DNA of 64,000 nucleotides from Beroe forskalii (GCA_011033025.1 WFMF01000009.1:496001-560000), one strand, 5' to 3'. Positions 11,981-24,545 are shown, counted from the first letter of the stretch. Program-made: numbers and translations. The notes: generated by a model from the letters alone, not told the origin.

Positions 11981-12837
11981 GGAACACTCTGTGACTGCCT
12001 CCTTGATCCTTGGAAAGTATGCTGGACCCTGGGCCTGGGATGCCTATACTCCTCTATCCTACTTCGCAAAAAGGTAGGTACTGTTTTTGTATATAGAAGA
12101 TACACACCTAATTGATAGGAATCATATTTTAAAAATTAAATACAATTTTAATTATATTATGAAGCAATGAAAGTCACCAGCTCTCCTTACATTAAAACAA
12201 TCTATATTAATAATTTCAGAGTGTTCGTGCATCTGTCTGTCTGTGTAAAATGACTATTTAAGAAGTGCATTTGATATTTTTGATCGTTTTTTTCGGGAAA
12301 ATCTTCTCCCAATTAAGGGGCTTATTACTATTTAAGGAAAATTTGAATTGGACCATCCGTTGATTATTTATTTGCATAATAAATATCATGCGTTTACTAA
12401 TGCTAATATATGCTATGGAAAGGCAATACTATATAGGTGATCTCAAATTACAAAGTATGTTGTGCGGTGCATTTCCGCGAATATCTGTAATCCTCGGTAA
12501 GCGGTAATGGTGATCCAATTACTTAACAAATTCCAAGATGAGGTCATGAAGCAAGTAGCTGTTGGCTGCTAGATACAAGATGAACCAAAGGTATCAGGTT
12601 GATTGTTTCCGCGAATCTTCGCGGGCAAACGCTAGTGTCTTATATTCAGGTTGCTAGTCCGCTCTGTCATCTGATTCTACCTCTGTCCATTCATATTAAA
12701 CTCCACGCATCTTCTGAAGACGATTCACATCTCCCTGAACATATATCAGATGTGGAACCTTTGAGCTTGGTGGCACTTCACAAGACTCTCTCTCCCGACT
12801 CCCAAGCCCACCCTCTCATCAGAAGGTAGTACCTACT
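11981..12837 (+). repeat. Linker between 20-bp and 41-bp arrays, conserved with unit B
   Basis: Two parts match unit B at about 60,090-60,500. The first, around 12,010-12,120, has GGACCCTGGGCCTGGGAT and GGTACTGTTTTTGTATA. The second, around 12,640-12,790, has CATTCATATTAAACTCC and ATATATCAGATGTGGAACCT. Between them about 500 bases (12,125-12,640) are mostly absent from unit B. The end of the linker (CCCTCTCATCAGAAGGTAGT, then TTGCTTGTATCGTCTAAT) resembles a degenerate first 41-bp unit and may be the sequence from which that array grew. The 76-codon frame here is not conserved as protein in unit B. Confidence 0.8.
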
Positions 12838-15490
12838 TTGCTTGTATCGTCTAATCCCCCCTCACATCAGAATGCACTGTGTTTGTATCGTCTAATTCCC
12901 CCTCTCATCAGAATGCACCGTGTTTGTATCGTCTTATTCCCCCTCTCATCAGAATGCACTGTGTTTGTATCGTCTAATTCCCCCCTCTCATCAGAATGCA
13001 CTGTGTTTGTATCGTCTAATTCCCCCTCTCATCAGAATGCACCGTGATTGTATTGTCTAATTTCCACTCTCATCAGAATGTACCTACTGTGTTTGTATCG
13101 TCTTATTCCCCCTCTCATCAGAATGCACTGTGTTTGTATCGTCTATTTCCCCCTCTCATCAGAATGCACTGTGTTTGTATCGTCTTATTCCCCCTCTCAT
13201 CAGAATGCACTGTGTTTGTACCGTCAAATCCCCCCACTCATCAGAATGCACTGTGTTTGTATCGTCTTATTCCCCCCTCTCATCAGAATGCACTGTGTTT
13301 GTATCGTCTAATTTCCACTTTCATCAGAATGCACCTACTGTGTTTGTATCGTCTTATTGCCCCTCACATCAGAATGCACTGTGTTTGTATCGTCTTATTA
13401 CCCCTCTCATCAGAATGCACTGTGTTTGTATCGTCTAATTCCCCCTCTCATCAGAATGCACTGTGTTTGTATCGTCTTATTCCCCCCTCTCATCAGAATG
13501 CACTGTGTTTGTATCGTCTAATTCCCCCTCTCATCAGAATTCACTGTGTTTGTATCGTCTTATTCCCCCTCTCATCAGAATGCACCGTGTTTGTATCGTC
13601 TAATTCCCCCTCTCATCAGAATGCACTGTGTTTGTATCGTCTTATTCCCCCTCTCATCAGAATGCACTGTGTTTGTATCGTCTTATTCCCCCTCTCATCA
13701 GAATGCACTGTGTTTGTATCGTCTTATTCCCCCTCTCATCAGAATGCACTGTGTTTGTATCGTCTAATTCCCCCTCTCATGAGAATGCACTGTGTTTGTA
13801 CTGTCTTATTCCCCCTCTCATCAGAATGTACTGTGTTTGTATCGTCTAATTCCCCCTCTCATGAGAATGCACTGTGTTTGTACTGTCTTATTCCCCCTCT
13901 CATCAGAATGCACTGTGTTTGTACCGTCTTATTCCCTCCTCTCATCAGAATGCACTGTGTTTGTATCGTCTTATTCCCCCTCTCATCAGAATGCACTGTG
14001 TTTGTATCGCCTCATTCCCCCTCTCATCAGAATGCACTGTGTTTGTATCGTCTAATTCCCCCCTCTCATCAGAATGCACTGTGTTTGTACCGTCTAATTC
14101 CCCCTCTCATCAGAATGCACCGTGTTTGTATCGTCTAATTCCCCCTCTCATCAGAATGCACTGTGTTTGTATCGTCTTATTCCCCCTCTCATCAGAATGC
14201 ACTGTGTTTGTATCGTCTAATTCCCCTCTCATCAGAATTCACTGTATCGTCTTATTCCCCCTCTCATCAGAATGCACCGTGTTTGTATCGTCTAATTCCC
14301 CTCTCATCAGAATGCACTGTGTTTGTATCGTCTTATTCCCCTCTCATCAGAATGCACTGTGTTTGTATCGTCTTATTCCCCCTCTCATCAGAATGCACTG
14401 TGTTTGTATCGTCTTATTCCCCTCTCATCAGAATGCACTGTGTTTGTATCGTCTAATTCCCCCTCTCATGAGAATGCACTGTGTTTGTACTGTCTTATTC
14501 CCCCTCTCATCAGAATGTACTGTGTTTGTATCGTCTAATTCCCCTCTCATGAGAATGCACTGTGTTTGTACTGTCTTATTCCCCTCTCATCAGAATGCAC
14601 TGTGTTTGTACCGTCTTATTCCCTCCTCATCAGAATGCACTGTGTTTGTATCGTCTTATTCCCCCTCTCATCAGAATGCACTGTGTTTGTATCGCCTCAT
14701 TCCCCCTCTCATCAGAATGCACTGTGTTTGTATCGTCTAATTCCCCCCTCTCATCAGAATGCACTGTGTTTGTACCGTCTAATTCCCCCTCTCATCAGAA
14801 TGCACCGTGTTTGTATCGTCTAATTCCCCCTCTCATCAGAATGCACTGTGTTTGTATCGTCTTATTCCCCCTCTCATCAGAATGCACTGTGTTTGTATCG
14901 TCTTATTCCCCCCTCTCATCAGAATGCACTGTGTTTGTATCGTCTTATTCCCCCCTCTCATCAGAATGCACTGTGTTTGTATCGTCTTATTCCCCCTCTC
15001 ATCAGAATGCACTGTGTTTGTATCGTCTTATTCCCCCTCTCATCAGAATGCACTGTGTTTGTATCGTCTAATTCCCCCTCTAATCAGAATGCACTGTGTT
15101 TGTATCGTCTTATTCCCCCTCTCATCAGAATGCACTGTGTTTGTATCGTCTTATTCCCCCTCACATCAGAATGAACTGTGTTTGTATCGTCTAATTCCCC
15201 CCCCCTCATCAGAATACATTGTGTTTGTATCGTCTCATTCCCTTCTCGTCAGAATGCACTGTGTTTGTATCGTCTATTCCCCCTCCCATCAGAATGAACT
15301 GTGTTTGTAGCGTCTCATTCCCCCTCCCATCAGAATGCACTGTGTTTGTATCGTCTAATTCCCCCTCTCATCAGAATGCACTGTGTTTGTATCGTCTTAT
15401 TCCCCCTCTCATCAGAATGCACTGTGTTTGTATCGTCTTATTCCCCCTCTCATCAGAATGCACTGTGTTTGTATCGTCTAATTCCCCCTC
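12838..15490 (+). repeat. 41-bp minisatellite (array A)
   Basis: About 65 units begin CCCCCTCTCATCAGAATGCA and end TTTGTATCGTCTTATT or CTAATT. The period is 41 bp, or 40 when one C is lost. The TTATT form has no stop codon in any plus-strand frame, while the TAATT form adds one TAA. Reading through three frames gives a 41-residue period (SSECTVFVSSYSP, HQNALCLYRLIPP, IRMHCVCIVLFPL), which explains the 364-codon and smaller frames. Inverted and direct relatives lie at 27.75-32.1 kb and 60.5-61.3 kb. I regard it as non-coding. Confidence 0.95.
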
Positions 15491-15494
15491 TTTT

Positions 15495-15895
15495 GACAAA
15501 TTGATTGCTACATATTTAAGTATTAAAGCTGGCTGTTTCTATTCGATTACCCGATATCATTTGCAAAAAGCCTTCTGTCGATACGCAACCATTCTCTAAT
15601 TAATTAATCAATTGAATTGAGGTCCTAAAACATAATTTGTTGAATAATACTCCATTTAAAATTACCTCTTGAATGGAAATGGTTTGGTACAAGATTCTAG
15701 ATTGGGACAATTTTGTTAAAAGGGTCTTCTGAAATTTGTTAATTTGTAATGAAAGTAAAAATGTCATATTTAGCGTGACAGAGACGACGCGCGCGCATTG
15801 CGCGCGTCGTCGCCAATTATCACCAATTGTGCCTTTAAGCTGAATATTAGCAAAATAACATACCAAATAATTCCAAACTTCATGATGCTTGTGTC
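15495..15895 (+). repeat. Left arm flank of the 12.8-32.1 kb inverted structure
   Basis: About 15,600-15,860 matches the reverse complement of about 27,440-27,700. Shared words include TACAAGATTCTAGATTGGGA (diverged on the right), AAATTTGTTAATTTGTAATG and the TGACAG-GACGACGCG segment. It includes a GC palindrome at about 15,783-15,812 (GACGACGCGCGCGCATTGCG and its complement). No gene was seen; the small minus-strand frame over it is not supported. Confidence 0.75.
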
Positions 15896-16150
15896 ATTAT
15901 ATCATGATCAGCTCCCTGCTTTCAGAGACCACAGATCAGAGATGAACGACCACAGATCAGAGATGAGATAACGTAATCACGAAGAAATTCTCGGATGACC
16001 AAACGAAGGATGATCACGAACGCTTCAACATTGACTGGCATTTGATTGATTCTTTTCATCGACTTTCACTGTCTATATTAAATACTTATCCTTCATGAAT
16101 CGATGATCAACCGGAAATTTTTGTTTCATGATAGAAATTTAGATACAATC
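15896..16150 (+). repeat. 255-bp direct repeat, copy 1
   Basis: Copy 1 is almost identical to 16,663-16,917 (one difference noticed: ACGAACGC versus ACGGACGC), exactly 767 bases downstream. It contains an internal duplication of ACCACAGATCAGAGATGA. A diverged inverted copy is at about 27,096-27,340. It is too short and too close to its partner to be called an LTR pair on this evidence. Confidence 0.93.
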
Positions 16151-16662
16151 ACGCGATTTATCACGCGATTTATCACGCGACACTCGAAGAGTGGAGCCGT
16201 GATAAATTTAGATAATATGTTATGAATGGCTTTCGCTAAAGTAATATAATAGTCGAACGTGTTCTGCATATTTGTAACACGTAGGTTATATTTTGCTTTT
16301 TGTAACCCTGAGATATGGACTGATCGGACTACAGCACTTCTGTACTGTAGTTCATAGATTAAAAAATATGTAGCTGTGGTTTGGGGATGACTGTGAATAA
16401 TATTCATCTTGGGGCTATAAATTACATGAGGATACAAAGAAGACGCATGATAACTTGGCATGTGAATTAGCAAAGATCTATTTTTATTTTATATAATGTT
16501 GATGTAGAGAAGATATAACATTGATGCGGTGTCGGATTTATCAAATAGAGCTCATGTAATAGATGGGTTTTTCATTTAGCATCCTTATAAAGTGTATGTG
16601 AGAGACGCTAGATATCAGGGGATGTAATTCGCAGAGGAGCTATGTTAAATGTGCGTGAGACT
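16151..16662. other. Spacer between 255-bp direct repeats
   Basis: The spacer opens with three tandem copies of ATCACGCGATTT-like sequence (16,148-16,180) and continues as AT-rich DNA. The 115-codon minus-strand frame that crosses it contains these repeats and is not supported as a gene. Confidence 0.5.
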
Positions 16663-16917
16663 ATTATATCATGATCAGCTCCCTGCTTTCAGAGACCACA
16701 GATCAGAGATGAACGACCACAGATCAGAGATGAGATAACGTAATCACGAAGAAATTCTCGGATGACCAAACGAAGGATGATCACGGACGCTTCAACATTG
16801 ACTGGCATTTGATTGATTCTTTTCATCGACTTTCACTGTCTATATTAAATACTTATCCTTCATGAATCGATGATCAACCGGAAATTTTTGTTTCATGATA
16901 GAAATTTAGATACAATC
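16663..16917 (+). repeat. 255-bp direct repeat, copy 2
   Basis: This is the partner of 15,896-16,150, near-identical and offset by 767 bases. Unlike copy 1 it is not followed by the ATCACGCG triplet or preceded by the 41-bp array flank. The duplication therefore copied only this segment. Confidence 0.93.
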
Positions 16918-17424
16918 GGAATTTTGATACGTTTGGGCATTGCATTGCAATATCTCGACAGTTCTGTCTCAGTCTGGAAACGTTTCTGGCCATAACCATT
17001 TTGGTATATAATTGCATCTAACATCGTTGAAATTTATATTCATTAAGTCTTCCCCTGCAAGATGATGCCAAAATATGGTTATATTATCCCAAAATTTCTA
17101 AGACATTGCATCAAAAACGCATCAAAACTGTCACGTGCAATATGGTCTGTTTTTTGCAAATTCGAGCAGTTTGTCATGTCTATAACTTTTGATTTATACA
17201 TCAAACTTTCACCCATATCATTTTGAAACTATTGTCAATCATTTAAATGATTGACAATGATTGACATTTAAATGATCAAATAGCGCGGAAAAGCGCGGAA
17301 CATGGACAAATTGGCCGTCAAGATGGATGGGTAATTGAGCTTTGCACCAAATTGAAAATAGTCATATGAAATATTTACTATTTGATACCTATTCGATACC
17401 TATTCGATACCTATTTTTTCGTTT
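16918..17424. other. No gene seen; short direct and inverted repeats
   Basis: AT-rich DNA contains a small palindromic run (TCATTTAAATGATTGACAAT, around 17,235-17,280) and three tandem copies of TATTCGATACC at about 17,388-17,412. Confidence 0.5.
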
Positions 17425-17585
17425 GGCCCTTTTGGAACAGTATCCGTGTTCCAAAAGGGCCAAATTGGCCCTTTTGGAATAGCTTCGTGTTCCAAAAGGG
17501 CCAAAGATGGCCCTTTTGGAATAGCTTCGTGTTCCAAAAGGGCCAAATTGGCACTTTTGGAACATATTCGTGTTCTAAAAGGGCC
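17425..17585. repeat. Array of four hairpins (TTTTGGAA / TTCCAAAA)
   Basis: Four ~37-base palindromes, each GGCCCTTTTGGAA, 9-10 loop bases, then TTCCAAAAGGGCC, sit about 42 bases apart at 17,425, 17,467, 17,509 and 17,550. The spacers (CAAATT or CAAAGAT) put the arms of neighbouring units back to back, so they can also pair. The array can fold as separate hairpins or in alternative registers. Small frames on both strands arise from the repeat. Confidence 0.93.
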
Positions 17586-19980
17586 AAAATGCTGCGCGCG
17601 GCTTAGCGCGGTATTTTCCGACAATATAACTTCGCGCATTACAGTTTTTCCGATTTTGACCCATTTTTCACCACAATTGCGACCGATTGAGCGCCCGGCA
17701 CAAACCGCATTTCCCAGTGAAAATGACAGCAAGGCGAGGAGCGTGCTGTGAAACAGTATCGTTAAAATTCATAAAAGTCTGTATACGTGACTAGATTTAG
17801 TAAAAAGAGAGAATCAATTTTTTGAGGGATGAAGGACTGTTGTTCCAGGAGGAATTGCTAAATATAGAATTCATGAATGGTGGTGAATGAATTCAAGAAC
17901 AGAGAAATGAAATTAAACGCCGTATTTTAGTTGGAAATATGATGTTATTCATGAACATAACAATTTGACATATTTGAAAATCCCGATGCCTAGGTTTTTA
18001 AATACCTAATTGGCCGTAATTTTTGTCCAAAGGGAGGTTAAAACCCCAGTTAATTTACGTTAAATAAATCTTTTATCACTTGGTTTATACAGTGTTTAGA
18101 TAACATAGTTATAAAACACGTAGATAACGATCTAAATCGTGATGAAAGACTGGGAATTTTTTTTTTGATGCAATTCATTGACTTTGGTTTCCGTGGCTAT
18201 TTTGAGCAAAAATTCCTTGCTTTGGCAACTGCTTGAAAAGTTTTTGTCCAAGGGGCCGGTCAGATGATTCAAAAATATTTCGATGTTTGTCCATTGGGCC
18301 GGTTAAAATTGGCCGGCTAAATAAAGGCCAATAAGGTGTAGAAATTGAACATTAAAATTAAAGGACTTACTCTAAGTTAATCAGAGAATAAGGATCTATA
18401 AACATCTTAAAACTTTAATATAAAGCGAAGTACTGCACGATAATTATGTCTGTTTGTGCCGCCGTATACAAACAACCTTGCTAAGAAATTATCAAGAGAA
18501 ACTAAGGCTAAAGGTGCTCATAATTGGTGTCGTTGCTATGGATTAACTGGTTCACTGCTCGTGCATTCTACGCAAAATGAGTGGATTGCAAAATGCTGAG
18601 CTTTGCAACGCTCAGTGCTGTGTGAGAGGAGGAGCTCCAGGGAATTTTGTAGAAATTGATGTGCAGATTATGAAAAGCATTCCCGTTGGTAACATGTAAA
18701 GTGGTTTATTCCAATTTCTTGCTCCTCTGATCCCTGAATTGCATAACTAGCGCCGTGGTTGAATTTTTTATTTGTTTTTGATGCGGTAAAAAGTATTAAC
18801 TTGATTTATATCGCGTTGGTAGAAATTTGCAGACGAGGCGGCCCGTAGTGCCATGGTGAGCTGTATTTTAGCAATAAGCAGGCCCACCGGGGCTGCTAGT
18901 AAATATATAAAAGAAGAATTGACATGCTCACCAATCACCATGTTTAACTGCATTAGTTTTGTTTAAAAATCGTTCGGAACCACACTACCCGTGTACTTGA
19001 TTAAAAATCTACCAAATTATAAGGGAGTGTCAGTGTCCGTAATTTCCGAGTAGAATCGATACAACCGCAACTTTCAAGGATCTGCATTCCAAACCAAGGC
19101 TCAAGGTTTCAATAGGAGAAAAATACTCATGGTTGTCTGGATCAGTGTATCGTTAGCTCAACTTCAACAATACCGGAATACCCGTCTGCTCACACAATCA
19201 CTGGCAACATCTGAAAATAGACAATATGAACTAATGTAGCGGGAGAACACCTCATCGTGTAAGACATATTCGTCTATTTCATGTCGTAATTCCAACTTTC
19301 CAACATTTAATCAATGTGGAACTGATATCTAGGTCGAAAGTAATATGTTGAAATGTAGGTCAAATGCACGGCCTAATCAACGGCAGGAGTTGGTGGGTAG
19401 CAGCCCCCAAACACCAGATATATAGAACAAATAAAATTGCCGTCTCAAAACGATTTTTACCCTCATCCCAGTCTAATTTTGATGTAATTTCTTAGGTTCC
19501 TATATGAGAAAGGTGTAAAGAAATGAAAATGAAACTTCTTCAAAGCGGGGGTCTTGCAGCGGCAACCCTCAGAAGCCAGATGCTTGGAGCTCATGGAAGT
19601 ATGGAATTGAAGTCTCAACATAGGATTTTTCCGTCGTTTCAGTTTAATTTTTACAAAAGGTTTGAAATGAAAAGGTCTACAATGGTGCTGTGAAGAAAAT
19701 TTCTTTCTGACAATGGGCAGACAGTGGCCCAATGTTCCATCATTAATTGTTAGCGACCTTACGGATAAATTTGAAAGGCCACCTATAAAAAATGTTAGGG
19801 GGGCCTAGGCCCTGACAAGGTTTTTCTCAAAAATTTAGCCTCAAAAGGAGAATCAGTTAATTTTAGATTCTGACGGCAGACGAAAATGTTCATATTTTTA
19901 AGTCAAGTGTCACAAATATGTTTCATTCATGAGCAAAAGGAATATGATGTGATTCTAAATTGAATTTAAAGGCAGATTTC
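17586..19980. other. No gene seen
   Basis: This is AT-rich DNA. Around 18,000-18,330 short words such as TTGTCCAAAGGGAGGTTAAA and GGGCCGGTTAAAATTGGCCG recur imperfectly, suggesting an old dispersed repeat. Short frames at 18.8 and 19.5 kb lack recognisable motifs and splice support. Confidence 0.45.
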
Positions 19981-19984
19981 GTAT

Positions 19985-21125
19985 TAAGATGCAAAAATTT
20001 TCGCCTGCGGCGGGCTGTTGCGATCAAATTGTTATTAGACACAGCCACAGGACGTGTTAAATCAAATTATCAATACCAAATTGACTTTATATTAGAGGCA
20101 GATTCAGATGCAAAAAAACGCTAAAAATTTTCGCCTGCGGCGGGATGTTGTGATCAAATTATATTATTCAATTAATCGAGACACAGCCACCTGCAACGGA
20201 TGTATAGCAATGAAAATTTTCGCTTGCAACGAGTTTTTCTAATCAAATTGTTCATTACCAAATTGACTTAAGAGGCAGATTCAGATGGAAAAAACCCTAA
20301 AAATTTTCGCCTGCGGTGGGCTGCAGTGATCAATTTGTGTCAATGAATTGGTTTTAGACCCAGCCACAGATGCGAAGCTTGAAAAAAATTTCGCCTTTGG
20401 CGGACTATTGTAAGCAAATTATTGATACTGAATTCACTTTTGAGGCAGATTTCTTATTACGATATAAAATATTCGGCGGGCTGTTGTGATCGAATTGCGT
20501 AGATAAAATGATAAATTGGACTTAGACACAGCCACAGGAAGTGTGATGAAGCGCATTTAAAATTTCTGCCTGCGGCGGACTGCTGTAATCAAATTATCAA
20601 TACCAAATTGACTTTATATTAGAGGCAGATTCAGATGCAAAAAACCCTAAAAATTTCCCCTGTCGTGGGCTGTTGTGATCAAATTATGTTGTTCAATCAA
20701 CCAAGACACAGCCACAGATGCGTAGCAACTAAAATTTTCGCTTGCAACGGGTTATTTCAATCAAATTGTTCATTACCAAATTTGCTTAAAAGGCAGATTC
20801 AGATGCGAATAACCCTAAAAATTTTCGCCTGCAGCGGGCTGTTGTGATCAAATTGTGTCAATGAATTGGTTTTAGACCCAGCCACAGATGTGAAACATAA
20901 AAAATTTTCACCTCTGGCGGACTATTGTAAGCAAATTATTGATACCAAATTGACTTAAGAGGCAGATTCAGATGCAAAAATTCCTGAAAATTTTCGCCTG
21001 CGGCGGGCTGTTGTAATCCAATTATACAGATTCCTGCGGCGGGCTGTTGTGATTCATTATCCTCCTAAACTGGTCCTAGACATAGATTTCGATGTGAAAC
21101 TTTAAAAATTTTCGCCTGCAGCGCT
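19985..21125 (+). repeat. ~85-bp tandem repeat with ~520-bp higher-order period
   Basis: About 13-14 units contain ATTTTCGCCTGCGGCGGGCT followed by GTTGTGATCAAATT and GACACAGCCACAG-like sequence. A variant with CGCTTGCAACG occurs at about 20,215 and again at about 20,735, so blocks of about six units were copied together. No coding frame persists. Confidence 0.88.
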
Positions 21126-21680
21126 CAGAAAGATCAGTAAGGACTAAAAACTAGAATTACAAATGAACAATATTGTCGTATTATCGTTCCTTGTATTTAT
21201 TTGTGGTCTTTTTTGCGAGCGAAGCGAGCAGGTCACAGAAATCATAAAAAATGGGTCTCAGAGGAAATTCCAAATTTTCTGGATGTGGGCTAGAGGACCA
21301 CTGGAAGACACTAGAAGACCAGTCTGCCCAGAAATGTTTCTTGAAATTCACCTTTTTAAAGTTAAATCAATCAATAATGCATGATTTTAGTTTTATATTT
21401 ACGCAAAATAGTGAAAACCAGGGCTATGAAAAAAATGAAAATTTTGCTCATGTGAATTTTGGCCACCTTAGTTTTCAAAAGCCCCATCCCCCTAGAAAAA
21501 ATCTAGGGGCCTCGGCCCCCGCTAGCTCGAAAAAGTGAGTAATGGCATGTCATGGTGTTATATTTAGAGAAACTTCACAGAAACCTGTACCTCAGCACTA
21601 TCGTTCGACGATCGTTCTTACCTACAGTCCTACCGGTCCTACTATTGTCCAGTGGAGGACCTCACGCTAGGAAACGACCG
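21126..21680. other. No supported gene; small hairpin
   Basis: Two overlapping frames (73 and 95 codons) lie at 21,163-21,538. They have low complexity and no motif I know. A short hairpin, CCCCTAGA-AAAAA-TCTAGGGG, sits at about 21,488-21,508. Confidence 0.4.
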
Positions 21681-21900
21681 AATCGAACCAAAATCGAATA
21701 TCGATTAACCGGGCGTTTTCGGCCAACCGAAACCGAAATCTTTACCTAATATTTTGATTTCGCAATTAACCGTTTAGGGAAATTGGTCGGTAAACCGAAC
21801 CGAAACCGAAATACCGGTTGACCGGGCATCTTTAGCAAACCGAAACCGAAATCGTAACTGGAATTTATGGGAAATGGTTACCGGTCGTTTGGTACCGCGG
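21681..21900 (+). repeat. AACCGAAACCGAAAT-rich repeat
   Basis: Three imperfect copies of a segment with AACCGAAACCGAAATC and ACCGGGCRTTTT occur at about 21,700, 21,790 and 21,835. Confidence 0.7.
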
Positions 21901-22331
21901 ACTTGCCCCTCACGAAATGATCTGGATTATTTTTGGAAAGATCTTCTAATCTTTTTCGGAAAAGGGACGATGGTATCAGACAGAAAGACACCCGTTAAAC
22001 AATGGAGACCATGGGACATCACCTGATCACTTACTCTGGCAAAATTTTATCTCACAAAAGCACATTGGAGACAGTGGAGACAGTATGTCTTACCAATGTA
22101 AAATTGAGTACAGGTTGGATCTCTCACGGTCCGCAAATATCAAGTCTTTATATTATCTTGTTCGTTTCATGATATACTATAATTTTTTCCTGTTCCCAAT
22201 CGCGTTTTTGTTTTACAAAAAGGCATTGAGAATAGGTTAGCAGAGATCGTGTATTTTGGGGTTGTGTGTATACTACCTTTACGCGTACTGTTAAATCTGA
22301 AATAGGTGGTGTGCTGCGCGCGACAAAAGTT

Positions 22332-22362
22332 GGTCGTCGTCGTCGTCGTCGTCGTCGTCGTA
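22332..22362 (+). repeat. (GTC)n microsatellite
   Basis: Nine to ten uninterrupted GTC triplets. The minus-strand frame with a run of threonines is a read-through of it. Confidence 0.95.
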
Positions 22363-24385
22363 TGCTCCATTTTCATGCATCCAACTGCTCCTTTATAATA
22401 TCAATCGCGTCAGAGTAGCTTGGTGTAGTGGCATCCTTTGCATTGTGGGCTACAGCTAGCTAACTGAGCTGCTTAGTAGGTATTTGAGTTCAATGCTCGG
22501 TAAATTCTTTTTTCAAAAATTCTACAATTATTTAATCATCAAATCAAAACAATATCAATTTTCACGGAATCAATCAAATAATTGATTTGACTTAAATCAC
22601 ACAGTCATTTGGCTATGTTTAAGTAGCGGGCAATTCGGCCAATTTACAATGGGCAGTATTTGTGCAATCAGTAACGAATGATCTAAAGAATTGACTTGAG
22701 AAAAGTAAAACATGCTCGAGTTTGTCTCGGTTCGTGATTGATAATAATGATATATCTGAATCTTTTATCTTGGTCAGTAATCATACTGTGTATCTCAATC
22801 TTGAAATTATCAAGGCGGGGCACAATAATATCGAACATTACAATGGTTTGATATCTGCAACACCACACAAAAGAAATGTAACGCGTAACGAAAATGTTGA
22901 TCAAAGTTATGAAACTCTCAACAGCGCGCAACTAAACAAATCTTGAAAGAGTTCTATGAAATGGCGGGAACGCGCGCGCAAACATTTGGCACGTGAAACG
23001 AAATCGCCCACGTGATATTCAGATCTGCGCGCGTTAATTCAAATTTGTAGAAGGAAATGTATTATATAGCGCCCGTGCATAACAAGGAATATTTATGAAA
23101 CTTATTCAATGATGTTAGTATTGTGATGTGAGTTGTGACTATCATGTGACACTTGAAGTTGATAGAAGAAGCGTTTTATCACGGAAAATTATTTAAGATA
23201 AATCTTATTTCTATTAAAGAAAACCTCTTCTCTCAATTCTCGTCGGTGTACAAACGCGATTGTACCTTGATTTTGGAGGTCATTTTTATGCTTTATAAGT
23301 TTATAGTCAACTCACCATGTCAGTAAATAAGACGGACAATGGTCGTAGATCAAATGACGGCGTGTTTGTGTATCAAGCCCCAGGGAACAGGAAATTAAGC
23401 GCCTGCATAAGGGAAAAACGGGCTCAAGAAATACGCCGGCAGGCGCAATTCTTGTTCTAATGAGTTTTAGTGCGGTTACACTCTGTGTAAAAAAACGTTG
23501 ATGAGGTTTCAAGAAACGGTGCATGGGATTCAAAAAAAACTTTAAGATCACGATTGGACCATGCCAAGGATTTAGATATCAAAAAAAATCGATCATTCGT
23601 TTCCCCCTCCCCCCTCCCCACCGCCGACGTTCATGTACATAGACCGGTCGATTTCGAACGATCGGAGTAAAGTGCTATACTAGCTTATAACTCAGTCCAA
23701 TGTCTTATCAGATTGCTTTTTCAACTGTTAATTTAAGTAAATGTTGAAATTTTACAGTATGCCATAGGGCAGAACTACATACCATTTAACAGGAGTAACT
23801 GTCGTGTGATATCATCCGAAGCAATTAGCCACTTTAAATTGGTTCTCCAGTCTCAAACTGAAAAAGACCAATTAGTTTATTAATCAATCTAAGTAATGGA
23901 AAAATACATCTCTCAATCAAAGCGATGCTCTTAAATCACCAACTCATGATAGTGTTTGCATCCAATAAATCAACTGTAGATTTATAGTTTTAATTTATGG
24001 AGCATGGACGGGAAGTTGGGACTGAATTGATATAAAAATCAGACTTTTGTATTCAATGAATTCATGTGAGGTTGCTGATTATGATGCTCTCGTTCTAAGT
24101 TTTTTTGTTGTTGTCAGTTATGAGTATCAAGAGTCGAACTGTGAAGCACTTCAAAACAGAAAAGTATCATTACCTGTACTATCGGTGGAACAGGAGAATA
24201 TCCAAGTACAAATGTAACTTCAAATCTGAAAAATACTGAGTTATAGGTCATGATTAACTATCTGGACGAATCTTAAGCCAAATTATTTGCGTTGGTGTAA
24301 GATAATCTTTCCAAAAGTCGACAAATAACTCCCAAACAAAATTCCTTCATTACTATATCTCAATATCAATCTGAGAGCTACTTGT
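22363..24385. other. No gene seen
   Basis: This is AT-rich DNA with only short, low-quality frames. A C-rich run (CCCCCTCCCCCC) lies near 23,604. Confidence 0.45.
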
Positions 24386-24388
24386 CAA

Positions 24389-24545
24389 CGAAAGTGTGTG
24401 AGTGTGTAAAAAGTGGGTATGTGTGTAAAAGTTATAAGTGTTAAAAAGGAGTGTAAAAAGAACGAAAAACAAGCTAAAAAATGTGTACGTGTGTGAAAAA
24501 GTATGTACGTGCGTAAAAAAGTGTGCAAAGGGGGATGTCAGTGTC
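24389..24545 (+). repeat. Degenerate GTGTGTAAAAAG-like repeat
   Basis: Irregular copies of GTGTGTAAAAAG and GTACGTGCGTAAAAAAG form the region. The 69-codon frame over it is a by-product. Confidence 0.65.

Noticed and set aside
11981..12837. A conserved exon shared by units A and B (76-codon frame).
   Set aside because: The DNA is conserved but the frame is broken by indels in unit B, and no domain is recognisable.
13044..15600. A family of 70-360-codon frames with CLYRLIPP-type repeats.
   Set aside because: They are overlapping shadows of the 41-bp array in three frames.
15896..16917. An LTR retrotransposon bounded by the 255-bp direct repeats.
   Set aside because: Only about 510 bases lie between them, with no primer-binding site, polypurine tract, coding sequence or TG...CA ends.
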